Made by a program: the position numbers and the translations under genes. A stretch of 64,000 nt of DNA from Dehalobacterium formicoaceticum (GTDB taxonomy: Bacteria > Bacillota > Dehalobacteriia > Dehalobacteriales > Dehalobacteriaceae), in NCBI RefSeq assembly GCF_002224645.1, contig NZ_CP022121.1, forward strand, positions 3,316,501 to 3,380,500, in the 5' to 3' direction. Under the pieces are notes generated by a model that was not told the DNA's origin, made no database searches, and saw only the letters and a program-made list of their open reading frames with translations. Shown here one piece after another: positions 45,147-53,587 of the stretch. Positions within the stretch are counted from its first letter, which is position 1. Every line of letters begins with the position of its first letter.

Positions 45147-45590
45147 TTATTCTTTTCCGGCTTTCATTTGCTCTTCAAAAATTCGGCTTCGCTCTTCGAA
45201 GCTGACTTCGCGGTGAATTTGGTGAAGCAACCACACGTAGCCGAAGGGATCGGAAAATATGGCATTGCTCACTCCAAAATCTGCAAGTTCGGTGACAGGC
45301 TGAACCTCCGAGCATCCGGCGTCAATGGCTCTGCCAAAGGTGTCCTTGATGTCCGCTACCAGAACGTTGACCCACATGGGCTTTGCGTCACCTTCCTTAG
45401 GAGCAGTCAACTGGTACTCCGGATTTTCATCCAGCAGGTGGAACCTCGTGCCATACATAGTAAAAACTGCCTCGTTCATACCTTGCGCGTAATTCGTCAC
45501 CTCAACGGGAACCACATCAAAAATACTCTCATAAAGCGCCAGTGCCTTGATGCTGTCTGTTACAACCATATCAATTTCAACACCAACCAT
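45147..45590 (-). CDS. VOC (glyoxalase/bleomycin resistance) family protein
   Basis: 147 residues from the ATG at 45590 (GGAGGATG 6 nt before; the earlier in-frame ATG at 45614 is less well placed). Two beta-alpha-beta-beta-beta units with FHLLDENPEY and SNAIFSDPFGYVWLLHQ. Metal-dependent lyase/dioxygenase fold or binding protein; the substrate is unknown. Ends at the 45070 terminator. Confidence 0.8.
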   Translation of the reverse strand: MVGVEIDMVVTDSIKALALYESIFDVVPVEVTNYAQGMNEAVFTMYGTRFHLLDENPEYQLTAPKEGDAKPMWVNVLVADIKDTFGRAIDAGCSEVQPVTELADFGVSNAIFSDPFGYVWLLHQIHREVSFEERSRIFEEQMKAGKE

Positions 45591-45667
45591 CGTATCATCC
45601 TCCAATTCAGACATTCTATGAAAGACTAAAATCCATATCAAGAGTTTTAGCCCGGGTCTTGATCAAG

Positions 45668-46216
45668 TTAGAAAGAATCAGCCAGAGCTGCCGCTTTTTG
45701 CAGGCCGTCTGTATTTTTCACATCACCGGGATGTAAAACACCGGGAACCAAAACCTCACCCAGGGATTTCCACTTTATGAGGGATGTGCTGCGTTCATAG
45801 GAAAAGCGAATTCCCTCCATAGCGGACGCATCCTGCTCTTCACAACAGACAATCAGCCCGCATTCCTTGCCGGCAATGTTTTTTTCACCAATCATGAAGG
45901 AATACATCTTGTCAATAAAATTTTTAATCTGCCCAGGAAAAGTATACCAGTATAATGGTGCGGTAAATATCACTCCGTCCGCATCTTCGATAAGGGGAGC
46001 AATCTTATTGAAATCATCATCAAAGACACAGGCTTTGCCCTCTTTGCTATAACATTTATCACAGGCGATACAACCACCCACTTTGCTTAACCCGGCATCA
46101 AAACGGGTAACGGTGTGACCTTTTTCTTCGGCGGCTTTGATAAAAGCATCAGTCATTGCAAAGCTGTTTCCGTTTCGACGTGGACTTCCGGTAATTACAA
46201 TAATCTTTTTTTTCAT
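45668..46216 (-). CDS. Flavodoxin-fold NADPH-dependent FMN reductase
   Basis: 182 residues from the ATG at 46216 (GGAGGGAG 9 nt before). IIVITGSPRRNGNS is the FMN phosphate loop; GGCIACDKCYSKEGKACVFDDD is an iron-sulfur-flavoprotein-like Cys-rich loop (one C-x2-C pair plus a third Cys), and TAPLYWYTFPGQIKNFID the second flavin loop. Probably a redox protein of the Isf/WrbA superfamily. It shares its promoter block with the MBL hydrolase gene. Confidence 0.85.
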   Translation of the reverse strand: MKKKIIVITGSPRRNGNSFAMTDAFIKAAEEKGHTVTRFDAGLSKVGGCIACDKCYSKEGKACVFDDDFNKIAPLIEDADGVIFTAPLYWYTFPGQIKNFIDKMYSFMIGEKNIAGKECGLIVCCEEQDASAMEGIRFSYERSTSLIKWKSLGEVLVPGVLHPGDVKNTDGLQKAAALADSF

Positions 46217-46361
46217 AGTATATCTCCCTCCAAAAAAAATATTATGCATCAATAAATTCTTAACGCTTTTTTGTAACTTCATAAGCATTTTACTAAATGT
46301 CTTGCATAAAATTTTAGCCGATCAATTTTTCCCGTTTTCCCATTGTGAACTTCTTGTTTTA

Positions 46362-46391
46362 ATTATACAATAGAGATGATCACCTTGTCTC
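46362..46391 (-). promoter_or_regulatory. Duplicated promoter block, copy 2
   Basis: Same GAGACA-18-TATAAT arrangement as at 45021; leader of about 140 nt to the FMN reductase start. Confidence 0.6.
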
Positions 46392-46447
46392 TGCTTATTA
46401 TTTCATCATAAGACATCCTGGATTAGTCCCTGGAGAATGCCATCATG

Positions 46448-46515
46448 AGTGAACTCGTTCAGCTAAAGCTGAACATCGGGGCTCACTTATAGAAGTGGGA
46501 GTCTTGGAATTTGAT
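46448..46515 (+). repeat. IS605-like miniature element, copy C (internally deleted)
   Basis: 68 bp: left 34 bp and right 34 bp as in copies A and B, with the central GATGGGGAATCTACCCC region and half of the right hairpin missing. Confidence 0.8.
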
Positions 46516-46540
46516 CAAATACGAATGGAGGCCGATACCC

Positions 46541-46909
46541 ATGAACTTTAAATTCACCCACAATAACATTAATGTTTTGGATCTTGAAAAGAGCCTTAAT
46601 TTTTATCAGAAAGCCTTAGACCTGGTCGAAGTAAAACGGTATCAGGAACCTACCGGTGCCTTTATCCTCATTTATCTGGGTGATGGGAACACTTCCCACA
46701 CCTTAGAACTCACTTGGCTTAGAGATCGAACGGAACCTTATGACCTGGGAGAAAATGAATTCCACCTGGCTTTAACTGTCGATGACTTTCAAAAAGCCCA
46801 CGAACATCATGAAAAAATGGGCTGTATCTGCTATGAAAATCAGGAAATGGGCATTTACTTTATCAATGATCCGGACGGCTACTGGATTGAGATTCTGCCG
46901 GAGGATTGA
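46541..46909 (+). CDS. Glyoxalase I-like VOC protein
   Basis: 122 residues from the ATG at 46541 (GGAGG 9 nt before). THNNINVLDLEKSLNFY starts the first module; metal ligands are plausible at His7, Glu in TLELTW, His in NEFHLAL and Glu in WIEILPE, the lactoylglutathione lyase arrangement. In this type of organism it may handle methylglyoxal with another thiol. IS605-like copy C lies immediately upstream. Confidence 0.82.
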   Translation: MNFKFTHNNINVLDLEKSLNFYQKALDLVEVKRYQEPTGAFILIYLGDGNTSHTLELTWLRDRTEPYDLGENEFHLALTVDDFQKAHEHHEKMGCICYENQEMGIYFINDPDGYWIEILPED

Positions 46910-46934
46910 TATAAATATCCCCCTATTTTTTTGA

Positions 46935-46977
46935 AAAAACTACCGACGAAGCGTGCAGTCTTCACCGGTAGTTTTTG
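46935..46977 (+). terminator. Terminator of the glyoxalase-like gene
   Basis: AAAACTACCG ... CGGTAGTTTTT with an inner GAAG/CTTC pairing. Confidence 0.85.
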
Positions 46978-47008
46978 TGCTTTCAGAGTTTATGACCTAC
47001 TTAAAGAA

Positions 47009-47458
47009 TTATCTGACGATAAACACCGAACAATGCGCATGGTTTACTACCTTATTGCTCACACTGCCTAAGACAAAACGAGTGACACCGCTTAATCCCC
47101 GACTCCCTATCACTATCACATCCACATTCTGATTTTCTGCTTCCCGTAAAATTTCTTCTGCAGGATCACCCTCAATAACCTTGGTTGTGTATGAAATACC
47201 GGTGTCTCGAAATTTTTCATTTGCTTGAGCAATAATATTTTTTCCTGTCTCAATGAGATTATTTGCCATCTCCTCTTTTAAACGCACGCTCATAGCCGGA
47301 TCCATAAAGGGAACATCGCTTAAAATATTTTGCGTGTTATTGATAACATAAATAATTTCCACTAGTCCTTCCTGAGTATGTGCCAGTCTTACGGCGTAAT
47401 CCGCTGCTTTCATTCCTTGGTCCGATCCGTCAACAGCCAATAAGATTTTTTTCAGCAT
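47009..47458 (-). CDS. Universal stress protein (UspA family)
   Basis: 149 residues from the ATG at 47458 (AAAGGAG 7 nt before). KILLAVDGSDQGMKAADYA at the N-terminus and the ATP-binding GSRGLSGVTRFVLGSVS (G-x2-G-x9-G-S) near the C-terminus. Cytosolic nucleotide-binding stress protein. Confidence 0.92.
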   Translation of the reverse strand: MLKKILLAVDGSDQGMKAADYAVRLAHTQEGLVEIIYVINNTQNILSDVPFMDPAMSVRLKEEMANNLIETGKNIIAQANEKFRDTGISYTTKVIEGDPAEEILREAENQNVDVIVIGSRGLSGVTRFVLGSVSNKVVNHAHCSVFIVR

Positions 47459-47760
47459 CTTTCCCACTCCTTTAACGCAGATTTAATTGAAGTGTAATCA
47501 GATTAAACATCAATTTAAATAATAAATTCTATATAAAGAGGCCATTATCCTTCATAAAACGTTAATATCGTAAACACAGCAGTGCTTCCATGGGGGAAAA
47601 AAACTTGAAGAAGGATGTTCCTTTATTTTATAATTAACAGAGTTCTAAGGAGCAGGTAAGTTTTTATTCCATCTGATGCTTAGAAAGTTATCGGATAAAT
47701 TTCTGAAATGAGCATTGAGAAATTAAGAAAATAATTAATATCATTTAGTGAGGGAATAAC
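47459..47760. other. Intergenic region with a partial repeat
   Basis: About 300 bp between divergent genes. 47636-47706 (GAGTTCTAAGGAGCAGG ... CCATCTGATGCTTAGAAAG then GTTATCGGATA) is similar to 20727-20825 upstream of the radical SAM operon. No gene is seen. Confidence 0.45.
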
Positions 47761-48672
47761 TTGAAAAATACACAGTTGACCTATCGCGCAGGCACCTTGG
47801 ATCAAAATACATTACTCCGAAACATCCTATATGAAAAACTTCTCTTGTCCCATTCCCTGGTTGTGCGTCTCAAGCAGGAAAACAGAATTAAGGTCAACGG
47901 AGTTCCGGCTCGTACCAACCAGCCCATTAATCCGGGGGATGTGATTACGATCGATGTAGAATTTACTGAGGAAAATACGATCATTCCCGAACCGATTCCT
48001 TTAGAAATCATTTACGAGGATCAGGACTTTTTAGTGGTGCACAAGCCGGCTGGGCTTTCTACCCACCCATCACGAAAAAATGGAACCGGGACTCTGGCAA
48101 ACGCTGTTGCCTATTACTGGCGTAACCGGGGACAGAACACCATCTTTCGTCCCATCAACCGCCTGGATCGGGACACTTCCGGATTGGTGCTGATCGGCAA
48201 CAACCAGTTTGCCCACCAAGCCATTTTCAATCCAAAAAAGAGTCCTATTTTTGAGCGGCATTATCTGGCTCTGGTGGAAGGCGTTCTGACTGAAGACCAG
48301 GATTGCATCGACCTGCCCATTGCCCATCCTGATATTAACCTGCGCCGTAGGATTGTCCATCCTGAAGGTCGAAAAGCGGTCACTCATTACCGTGTTCTGA
48401 CCCGCTTTCCCCAACACACATTGCTGGCTCTAAAACTAGAAACCGGCCGCACCCACCAGATCCGGGTTCATTTAAGTTTTCTCGGTCATCCCCTATGCGG
48501 CGATCTTTTATACGGATCTCCTTCCCCATTGATTGACCGACAGGCTCTCCATGCTTATCTTTTACGCTTCATCCACCCCAGGAGCGGCGGGGAAATCCGG
48601 TTGGAGCTTCCCCTGGCGGCAGACATAAAACGTGCAATTGACCTCATAAAGAATCCTGATCTCCATCATTAA
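47761..48672 (+). CDS. RluA-family pseudouridine synthase
   Basis: 303 residues from a TTG with GAGGG 6 nt upstream. N-terminal S4 RNA-binding domain (about 25-75; RIKVNGVPARTNQPINPGD), then the catalytic domain with NRLDRDTSGLVL (catalytic Asp), LVVHKPAGLSTHP, and the C-terminal LKTGRTHQIRVH-type motif (LETGRTHQIRVHLSF). It modifies uridines in rRNA; which site (RluD/RluC-like) cannot be told. Confidence 0.92.
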   Translation: MKNTQLTYRAGTLDQNTLLRNILYEKLLLSHSLVVRLKQENRIKVNGVPARTNQPINPGDVITIDVEFTEENTIIPEPIPLEIIYEDQDFLVVHKPAGLSTHPSRKNGTGTLANAVAYYWRNRGQNTIFRPINRLDRDTSGLVLIGNNQFAHQAIFNPKKSPIFERHYLALVEGVLTEDQDCIDLPIAHPDINLRRRIVHPEGRKAVTHYRVLTRFPQHTLLALKLETGRTHQIRVHLSFLGHPLCGDLLYGSPSPLIDRQALHAYLLRFIHPRSGGEIRLELPLAADIKRAIDLIKNPDLHH

Positions 48673-48673
48673 A

Positions 48674-48702
48674 AAAGTATGCTCCTTTTTAGGAACATAC
48701 TT
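48674..48702 (+). terminator. Terminator of the pseudouridine synthase gene
   Basis: AAGTATGCTCC ... GGAACATACTT then TTATT; the hairpin resembles the one at 45070 in inverse sense. Confidence 0.8.
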
Positions 48703-48732
48703 TTATTATGATAATGTTATGTTAAGAATATG

Positions 48733-48981
48733 TTAAGATATTATCTCCAGTGCATCCTCCAGTGCCTTGCGGTACGCAGGGGGTAAGTCAACCACCTTCT
48801 CCTGAATCAAACGAAAGGCTTTACGATGAGCCTCCAAAGCCTGTTCGTCCTCGGGAAAACAGGAGTCCACCAGATTACCTAAATCCTTTGCTTCTTCCTC
48901 ATAACCGTGCTGATTTAGATAATCAACAAGGGGTAAAGCAAACTTAAATACATCGGTTTTACTTTGGATTGTGAAGGACAT
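48733..48981 (-). CDS. Small helical protein of unknown function
   Basis: 82 residues from the ATG at 48981 (GGAGG 9 nt before). It is acidic and alpha-helical (KTDVFKFALPLVDYLNQHGYEEE...), with no signal or membrane segment. Not recognised. It lies 46 nt after tRNA-Glu on the same strand and may share its transcript. Confidence 0.65.
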   Translation of the reverse strand: MSFTIQSKTDVFKFALPLVDYLNQHGYEEEAKDLGNLVDSCFPEDEQALEAHRKAFRLIQEKVVDLPPAYRKALEDALEIIS

Positions 48982-49026
48982 TGGGCAAAACCTCCATTTC
49001 ATTAATGATTGGGGTGGTTTTTTTGG

Positions 49027-49098
49027 TGACCCATAGGGGAATCGAACCCCTGATTCCACCGTGAGAGGGTGGCGTCTTCACCGCTTGACCAATGGGCC
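49027..49098 (-). tRNA. tRNA-Glu (CTC)
   Basis: 72 nt. Acceptor GGCCCAT/ATGGGTC, D arm GGTCAAGCGGTGAAGAC, anticodon loop CTCTCAC (anticodon CTC), T arm AGGGGTTCGATTCCCCT. CCA is not encoded. Confidence 0.95.
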
Positions 49099-49238
49099 AT
49101 TTATTCTGTATTATACACCTAATAGGTGGTTTTATCCATAGGAATTTTAAAAAAAGGGAACGCCGATATGGAAATCCCTATTAATTTAGAAAACATTAAC
49201 TATACATGATCATGCAGATTCTTACCCTTCTTTTTTGG

Positions 49239-49766
49239 TCAAATTCTGTTCATTGATATCCTTGTCCTCTTCTCCCGCCTAACCAAAGGCTTGTCAGAAT
49301 ATCCAACAGCCACAGCAGAAAGAATCTCATAGTTTGCCGGTAACTGCAGTTCCTTTAACACCTCAGCATTATTACGCAATTTTGGCAAACATCCCCAGAT
49401 GTATGTACTACCCAGATTCAGGGCAGTTGCTTGAAGCATCATATTTTCAATCAAGCAAGCTACATCAGAATACTCAATATGATCTTCAGACAAATCGGCA
49501 GCGGAAAGAAAAATCACCGTTGGTGCTCCATAAAATGCGTCCATTTTTTGACCGGTTTTGCGGGAGGTCAGCTGCACAACCTCCCTAATACGATTAAGAA
49601 GATTAACGTCCTGCACCACGGTCAAATGTGTCGTCTTCTCATTACCCATGGCAGTTGGTGCCATCTGTGCTGCGTCCAGAATGCGCTCAAGATCATCATC
49701 TTCTATTTGATGCGGTTGGTACTTACGTGTCGTGCGTCGCATATACAATACATCTTCCCATTCCAT
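49239..49766 (-). CDS. Nitroreductase-family FMN protein
   Basis: 175 residues. MRRTTRKYQ (FMN phosphate-binding Arg cluster), DAAQMAPTAMGNEKT and LGSTYIWG are the family motifs; it is short, like the NADH-oxidase/nitroreductase subgroup of anaerobes. NAD(P)H-dependent reduction of nitro or quinone compounds is likely. Two TTGTACAA palindromes, 13 bp apart, lie just upstream (49787-49807). Confidence 0.88.
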   Translation of the reverse strand: MEWEDVLYMRRTTRKYQPHQIEDDDLERILDAAQMAPTAMGNEKTTHLTVVQDVNLLNRIREVVQLTSRKTGQKMDAFYGAPTVIFLSAADLSEDHIEYSDVACLIENMMLQATALNLGSTYIWGCLPKLRNNAEVLKELQLPANYEILSAVAVGYSDKPLVRREKRTRISMNRI

Positions 49767-49786
49767 TTCATTTTCCTTCTTTCTAA

Positions 49787-49807
49787 TTGTACAAACTAAT
49801 TGTACAA
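49787..49807. promoter_or_regulatory. Tandem TTGTACAA palindromes upstream of the nitroreductase
   Basis: AATTGTACAAAC occurs twice in succession, 13 bp apart, in the 85-bp gap between the Crp/Fnr gene and the nitroreductase start. A possible operator; the binding protein is unknown. Confidence 0.4.
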
Positions 49808-49851
49808 ATTTTATAATTATTTTTCTTTTCTATTTTGCATTTGTTCTAAGA

Positions 49852-50556
49852 TTAATTTGAAATAATTGCTGCTAACCCTTCCTTATTAATGATGATAATC
49901 TTCCGGTGTCCTTTGAGCTGAATTAACCCTTCTTCCTGAAAAGCTGTAAGTTTTCTGCTCAGGGTTTCTTGACTCATACCCATTTGGGAAGCAAAATCCC
50001 CTTTGGTCATTGACAGCAGCACCTCATTTTTTTCATCTGAAAGATTAGTCAATGCCTGTGCCAGCCGTTGTTCCACCGTATTCAGATTAATGTTCTCGAT
50101 AAGATTTTCCGCCTTTTCCAGGCGCACACTCAGCTCTTCCATGACTTTAAAGGCAATAGAAGGATACTTTCCCATAATTTCTTTCAGCTTGATCCCTTCA
50201 ATGGTGCACATAGTTGATTTCTCTAAGGCTTCTGCGTTGTCCGTCATTGATAAAGGGCTGAAAAGAGAGAGTTCTCCCAAAAAATCACCGGGATTAACCA
50301 CGCGGATTACCTGTTCCTTGCCATTGGCATTTAATCTGGATATTTTTACTCGTCCGGTGTGGAGTACATAAAGCTTTCCTCCTTCATCCCCTGCCAGATA
50401 AATCATCTCATGCTTTTGAAAAGTTTGCTGGGTGGTTATGGCAGCAACTTCTAACATTTCCTCCCGGGTCAGGCTGCTGAATATAGGTACGATCTCGATG
50501 CACGTGATCTGTTCTCCGGTATGGCAGTTGCAGTTATCATTACAATTACAATCCAT
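49852..50556 (-). CDS. Crp/Fnr-family regulator with N-terminal Cys cluster
   Basis: 234 residues from the ATG at 50556 (GGAG 9 nt before). The first 20 residues hold five cysteines (C3, C5, C9, C11, C19 in DCNCNDNCNC), then a cyclic-nucleotide-binding-type beta barrel (about 25-140; GELSLFSPLS), a long dimer helix and a winged helix (about 180-230; FASQMGMSQETLSRKLTAF). The Cys pattern suggests a metal- or Fe-S/redox-sensing variant of Fnr. Its targets may include the adjacent nitroreductase (inference from position). Confidence 0.87.
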   Translation of the reverse strand: MDCNCNDNCNCHTGEQITCIEIVPIFSSLTREEMLEVAAITTQQTFQKHEMIYLAGDEGGKLYVLHTGRVKISRLNANGKEQVIRVVNPGDFLGELSLFSPLSMTDNAEALEKSTMCTIEGIKLKEIMGKYPSIAFKVMEELSVRLEKAENLIENINLNTVEQRLAQALTNLSDEKNEVLLSMTKGDFASQMGMSQETLSRKLTAFQEEGLIQLKGHRKIIIINKEGLAAIISN

Positions 50557-50665
50557 TGGGAACCACTCCAATCATATCTCCTTATTTCTCATTATCAGTT
50601 TAATCAATATTCCGCCTGATAACAATGGTGATAAAGGAAAACTTTCATCTAGGAGTTTCACTTTA

Positions 50666-51037
50666 TCACCCTGAAATCAGCTGATCAAGCCATTCCTTTA
50701 AGATGATTGCGTGATTGATGGTCTGGCTTTTGGCGGCATACAGCAATGTCACATTACCATGCTCAAGTTTTTTTCTGATATGCTCTGCGAATGCAGGAGA
50801 ATATTGATTATTGTCCAATTCAAAAAGATATTTTTGTTTGAATTCATCCATCAGATCAGGGTCATGGTGAAATTCTTTTCTGATTTCCGAACTTGGAGTA
50901 ATAGATTTCGCCCATTCATCAATATGGGCCCTTTCTTTACTGATTCCTCTTGGCCACAACCTGTCAACTAATACTCGATACCCATCATCTTCCCCGGGTG
51001 GTTCGTATATTCTCTTGATGATGGTATGATACATCAT
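50666..51037 (-). CDS. DUF488-family protein
   Basis: 123 residues with RVLVDRLWPRGISKERAHIDEWAK and TLLYAAKS, the characteristic DUF488 blocks. Small cytosolic protein of unknown function. ATG preceded by GGAGGG. It follows the PPK2 pair on the same strand after a 39-bp tandem repeat. Confidence 0.85.
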   Translation of the reverse strand: MMYHTIIKRIYEPPGEDDGYRVLVDRLWPRGISKERAHIDEWAKSITPSSEIRKEFHHDPDLMDEFKQKYLFELDNNQYSPAFAEHIRKKLEHGNVTLLYAAKSQTINHAIILKEWLDQLISG

Positions 51038-51050
51038 GATAAACCCTCCT

Positions 51051-51089
51051 TTAATTGTACTTCTTAATTGTACTTCTTAATTGTACTTC
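51051..51089. repeat. 13-bp tandem repeat, three copies
   Basis: TTAATTGTACTTC three times in perfect tandem. The third unit contains the stop codon and last codons of the PPK2 gene; the first two lie in the gap before DUF488. The core AATTGTAC also occurs at 49786 and 49799. Confidence 0.9.
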
Positions 51090-51823
51090 TGATTGATGAT
51101 TCTCTTGCCATGCTCCACAAAATTTTTTAGAACCTTCAGTCGGGCATATTTTTTATTGTTTCCTTCTACAATGATCCAGGGAGCATAATTTGTATTAGTT
51201 TTCAGCAGCATTTCATCAAAAGCTGTCAGATATTGATCCCACTTCTCCCTGTTGCGCCAATCTTCATCTGTGATTTTATATAGTTTATCGGCTTCGTTTT
51301 CCCGATCCTGAAATCTGATTAATTGTTCATCCTTATCAATACATATTAAAAATTTGAGCATTAGCGTTCCAAAATTGTGCAGATGTTTTTCCATCTGATT
51401 GATTTCTTCATAAGCCCGATTCCATTCTTCCGCGGAAGCAAATCCCTCAATTCTCTCTACCAATACCCTCCCGTACCAGCTTCGATCAAATATGGCTATC
51501 CTCCTTCTTGGCGGAAAATTTCTGTAGAACCTCCATAAATAATGATGATTTCGTTCTGTCTCATCAGGTGCTGAAATAGGAATAACTTCTAAACCTCTTG
51601 GATCCATCAGTCGTGTTAGTCTTTGGATAGCGCCGCCCTTTCCGGCCGCATCCATGCCCTCAAATACAATGATACATGGAATTTGCTCTGTATAAAATTT
51701 ATAGGCGATTCCCTGGGCTTCCTCCTGCAGCTTTTTTAATTCTACCTCATATGTTCCTTCGTCCACGCCCAGGGACAAGTCAATATTCCCTATAATTTTA
51801 CCCTGGGGGATATCCCCCTCCAA
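51077..51823 (-). CDS. Polyphosphate kinase 2 domain protein, second half of a split pair
   Basis: About 248 residues; PPK2 P-loop kinase with GMDAAGKGG (Walker A), FDRSWYGRVLVER (Walker B/lid) and RFYRNFPPRR. It begins at a TTG (51823) inside the previous gene or slightly later; no start has a strong ribosome site, so coupled translation is likely. It overlaps the upstream PPK2 gene by ~34 nt. Together the two equal one tandem polyphosphate:AMP phosphotransferase (class II PPK2). This half has the better preserved motifs. Confidence 0.88.
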   Translation of the reverse strand: MEGDIPQGKIIGNIDLSLGVDEGTYEVELKKLQEEAQGIAYKFYTEQIPCIIVFEGMDAAGKGGAIQRLTRLMDPRGLEVIPISAPDETERNHHYLWRFYRNFPPRRRIAIFDRSWYGRVLVERIEGFASAEEWNRAYEEINQMEKHLHNFGTLMLKFLICIDKDEQLIRFQDRENEADKLYKITDEDWRNREKWDQYLTAFDEMLLKTNTNYAPWIIVEGNNKKYARLKVLKNFVEHGKRIINQKYN

Positions 51824-52551
51824 TGGCTGACTGTATTTTTACCCCCGCCCAGGCATCTCTCGATCCCTTCCTCAATCAAATCGATCGCCAGACCCAAAGC
51901 ATACTTTGAAGCTGATTTAAAGTCTTCGCTGGAGATGATATGCCAGGGACTGTAACTAAAACTCGACATTTTGAGAATATGGTCAAAATGATGCAAATAT
52001 TTTTCATATTCGTTCTTTTGATTTAAATCGCGTTCCGTAATAAAAAAACTTCTGTGCTCGTCATTTAACAGAATTTCTATTCTCTCTCCCATGGTTTTTT
52101 CTTTTTGATGGAGGAAAAATTTAATTATAATCATATGATCATCAAAAAGCTGTTTTTCAATGGAACTAATATCTTTAATATCCCTTTCTAATTCTTCGTC
52201 CTTAATTTTTAGATCATTCATGACTTTAAAATAGAAACTTCTGTCATATATCGCAATATTACCTCTCTTAGGTGTCCTTTTCCAAAACCGCCATAAAAAC
52301 GGTCTTGCTTTTTCCTCATCGGTGGGATGCTCGAATAATTGAACCCTGCTTGTTCTGGGATCTAACTCTCGTATCAAATCTTTAATTACATAACCTTTTC
52401 CGGAGGATTCCCAGCCATCGACAATAATTAAGACAGGAATGTTGAGATCTTTGACACGTCTTTGTAATTTTGCCAGTTTTTCACCCAGCTCCGTACGTTT
52501 AAACTCTTGATATGGGTTATTAAAATCTTCAAATTTAAAATCCTTAATCAT
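51790..52551 (-). CDS. Polyphosphate kinase 2 domain protein, first half of a split pair
   Basis: 253 residues from the ATG at 52551 (AAAGGGTG 6 nt before). GWESSGKGY is Walker A and IYDRSFYFKV the Walker B region; FWRFWKRTPKRG matches the substrate-binding segment. In fused tandem PPK2 proteins the N-terminal domain is usually the degenerate one; here it keeps the P-loop but has SFYFKV in place of SWYGRV. It is probably a heteromer with the downstream protein, phosphorylating AMP with polyphosphate. Confidence 0.87.
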   Translation of the reverse strand: MIKDFKFEDFNNPYQEFKRTELGEKLAKLQRRVKDLNIPVLIIVDGWESSGKGYVIKDLIRELDPRTSRVQLFEHPTDEEKARPFLWRFWKRTPKRGNIAIYDRSFYFKVMNDLKIKDEELERDIKDISSIEKQLFDDHMIIIKFFLHQKEKTMGERIEILLNDEHRSFFITERDLNQKNEYEKYLHHFDHILKMSSFSYSPWHIISSEDFKSASKYALGLAIDLIEEGIERCLGGGKNTVSHWRGISPRVKL

Positions 52552-52659
52552 AACAACACCCTTTCTGGGATTTTTGCTATCTATGTCAATGCCCCCCATT
52601 TAAAGATAATTAAACACGAAAAGCAGGAATAAGACCACACCGCAATAAGTGGTCTTTCT

Positions 52660-53328
52660 CTATATTTTGCATAAATACAGGGACGAACGTTTACCGGTAT
52701 TGATTTCTTTCATATTCCCAAACTGTTCATTCAATTCATCTTTTACGGTCTTAATAAAATTAAAATAATCGCCGCCCTCCAGCCATTCCACGATATTAGT
52801 AATGTTGGATCGCCCTTCATTGTAGTCCATCAGAACCACGAGTTTTTTGGAAATTCTTTTCATTTCCTCATACATGATACGTCTTTCCCCGGAATCGAAT
52901 CCATGAGCCACATAAGAAGCGAAGGCCAAGTCAAAGCTTTTATCCTCAAAGGGTAAACCCCTGAGCACATCACCTTGCAAAAATTTAATACCCTTCATTG
53001 GAAGAACCTGCCTGCCATTCTGATCTTCTGACCGATGACCAAAAGAATTGCTTGTCATCTTTTCCTTCGTCTTTTTCCGGGCGATTTCAATCATTTTTTC
53101 CGCCGGATCTATCCCGGTAACATCTAATCCATATTGATGCAATGCGTTACAGAGGGCACCGGTGCCGCATCCAATGTCAATCACATTTTTATAGAGGGAT
53201 AGATCCAAATCATGATGAACTTGAGCAAGAATCGATTGATAACTCCTCACCTGCCAGTTGAAAAAGAGACCATAAACCATGGAAATGCGATTAAACAAGG
53301 GATACTTTTTCTTTGGTCCCAAATCCAT
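52660..53328 (-). CDS. Class I SAM-dependent methyltransferase
   Basis: 222 residues from the ATG at 53328 (GGGGAG 8 nt before). VIDIGCGTGALCNAL is motif I, GIDPAEKMIEIA motif II and FDLAFASYVAHGF motif IV. The start (PLFNRISMVYGLFFN) resembles UbiE/MenG-type enzymes. Methyl acceptor unknown. 108 nt upstream of the PPK2 pair on the same strand. Confidence 0.85.
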   Translation of the reverse strand: MDLGPKKKYPLFNRISMVYGLFFNWQVRSYQSILAQVHHDLDLSLYKNVIDIGCGTGALCNALHQYGLDVTGIDPAEKMIEIARKKTKEKMTSNSFGHRSEDQNGRQVLPMKGIKFLQGDVLRGLPFEDKSFDLAFASYVAHGFDSGERRIMYEEMKRISKKLVVLMDYNEGRSNITNIVEWLEGGDYFNFIKTVKDELNEQFGNMKEINTGKRSSLYLCKI

Positions 53329-53587
53329 TATCCTCACTCCCCTTACACCTTTTATAAATCAGGCGTATGTAATCATGCTGCAGTTTTACCCCAGTATTCT
53401 ATTATTCACCATGCTCATTCACCTTATTTATCTTATTAAGGCAAAATAACTTTCTGGTAATAATCAATCTACAGAGATTTTTAGATCTGTATTCGATAAA
53501 AAACTTTCGATTTCCTTCTTCTTTTCTTTGCAGATTCATTTTAGACTGCGTTTCTCTGAGGACAAACAGGGGAGACAAACAGGCAAA
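53329..53587. other. Intergenic, start of the repeat-rich zone
   Basis: AT-rich sequence without a convincing gene; ends in CAAACAGGGGAGACAAACAG-type short repeats leading into the REP-like block. Confidence 0.4.
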
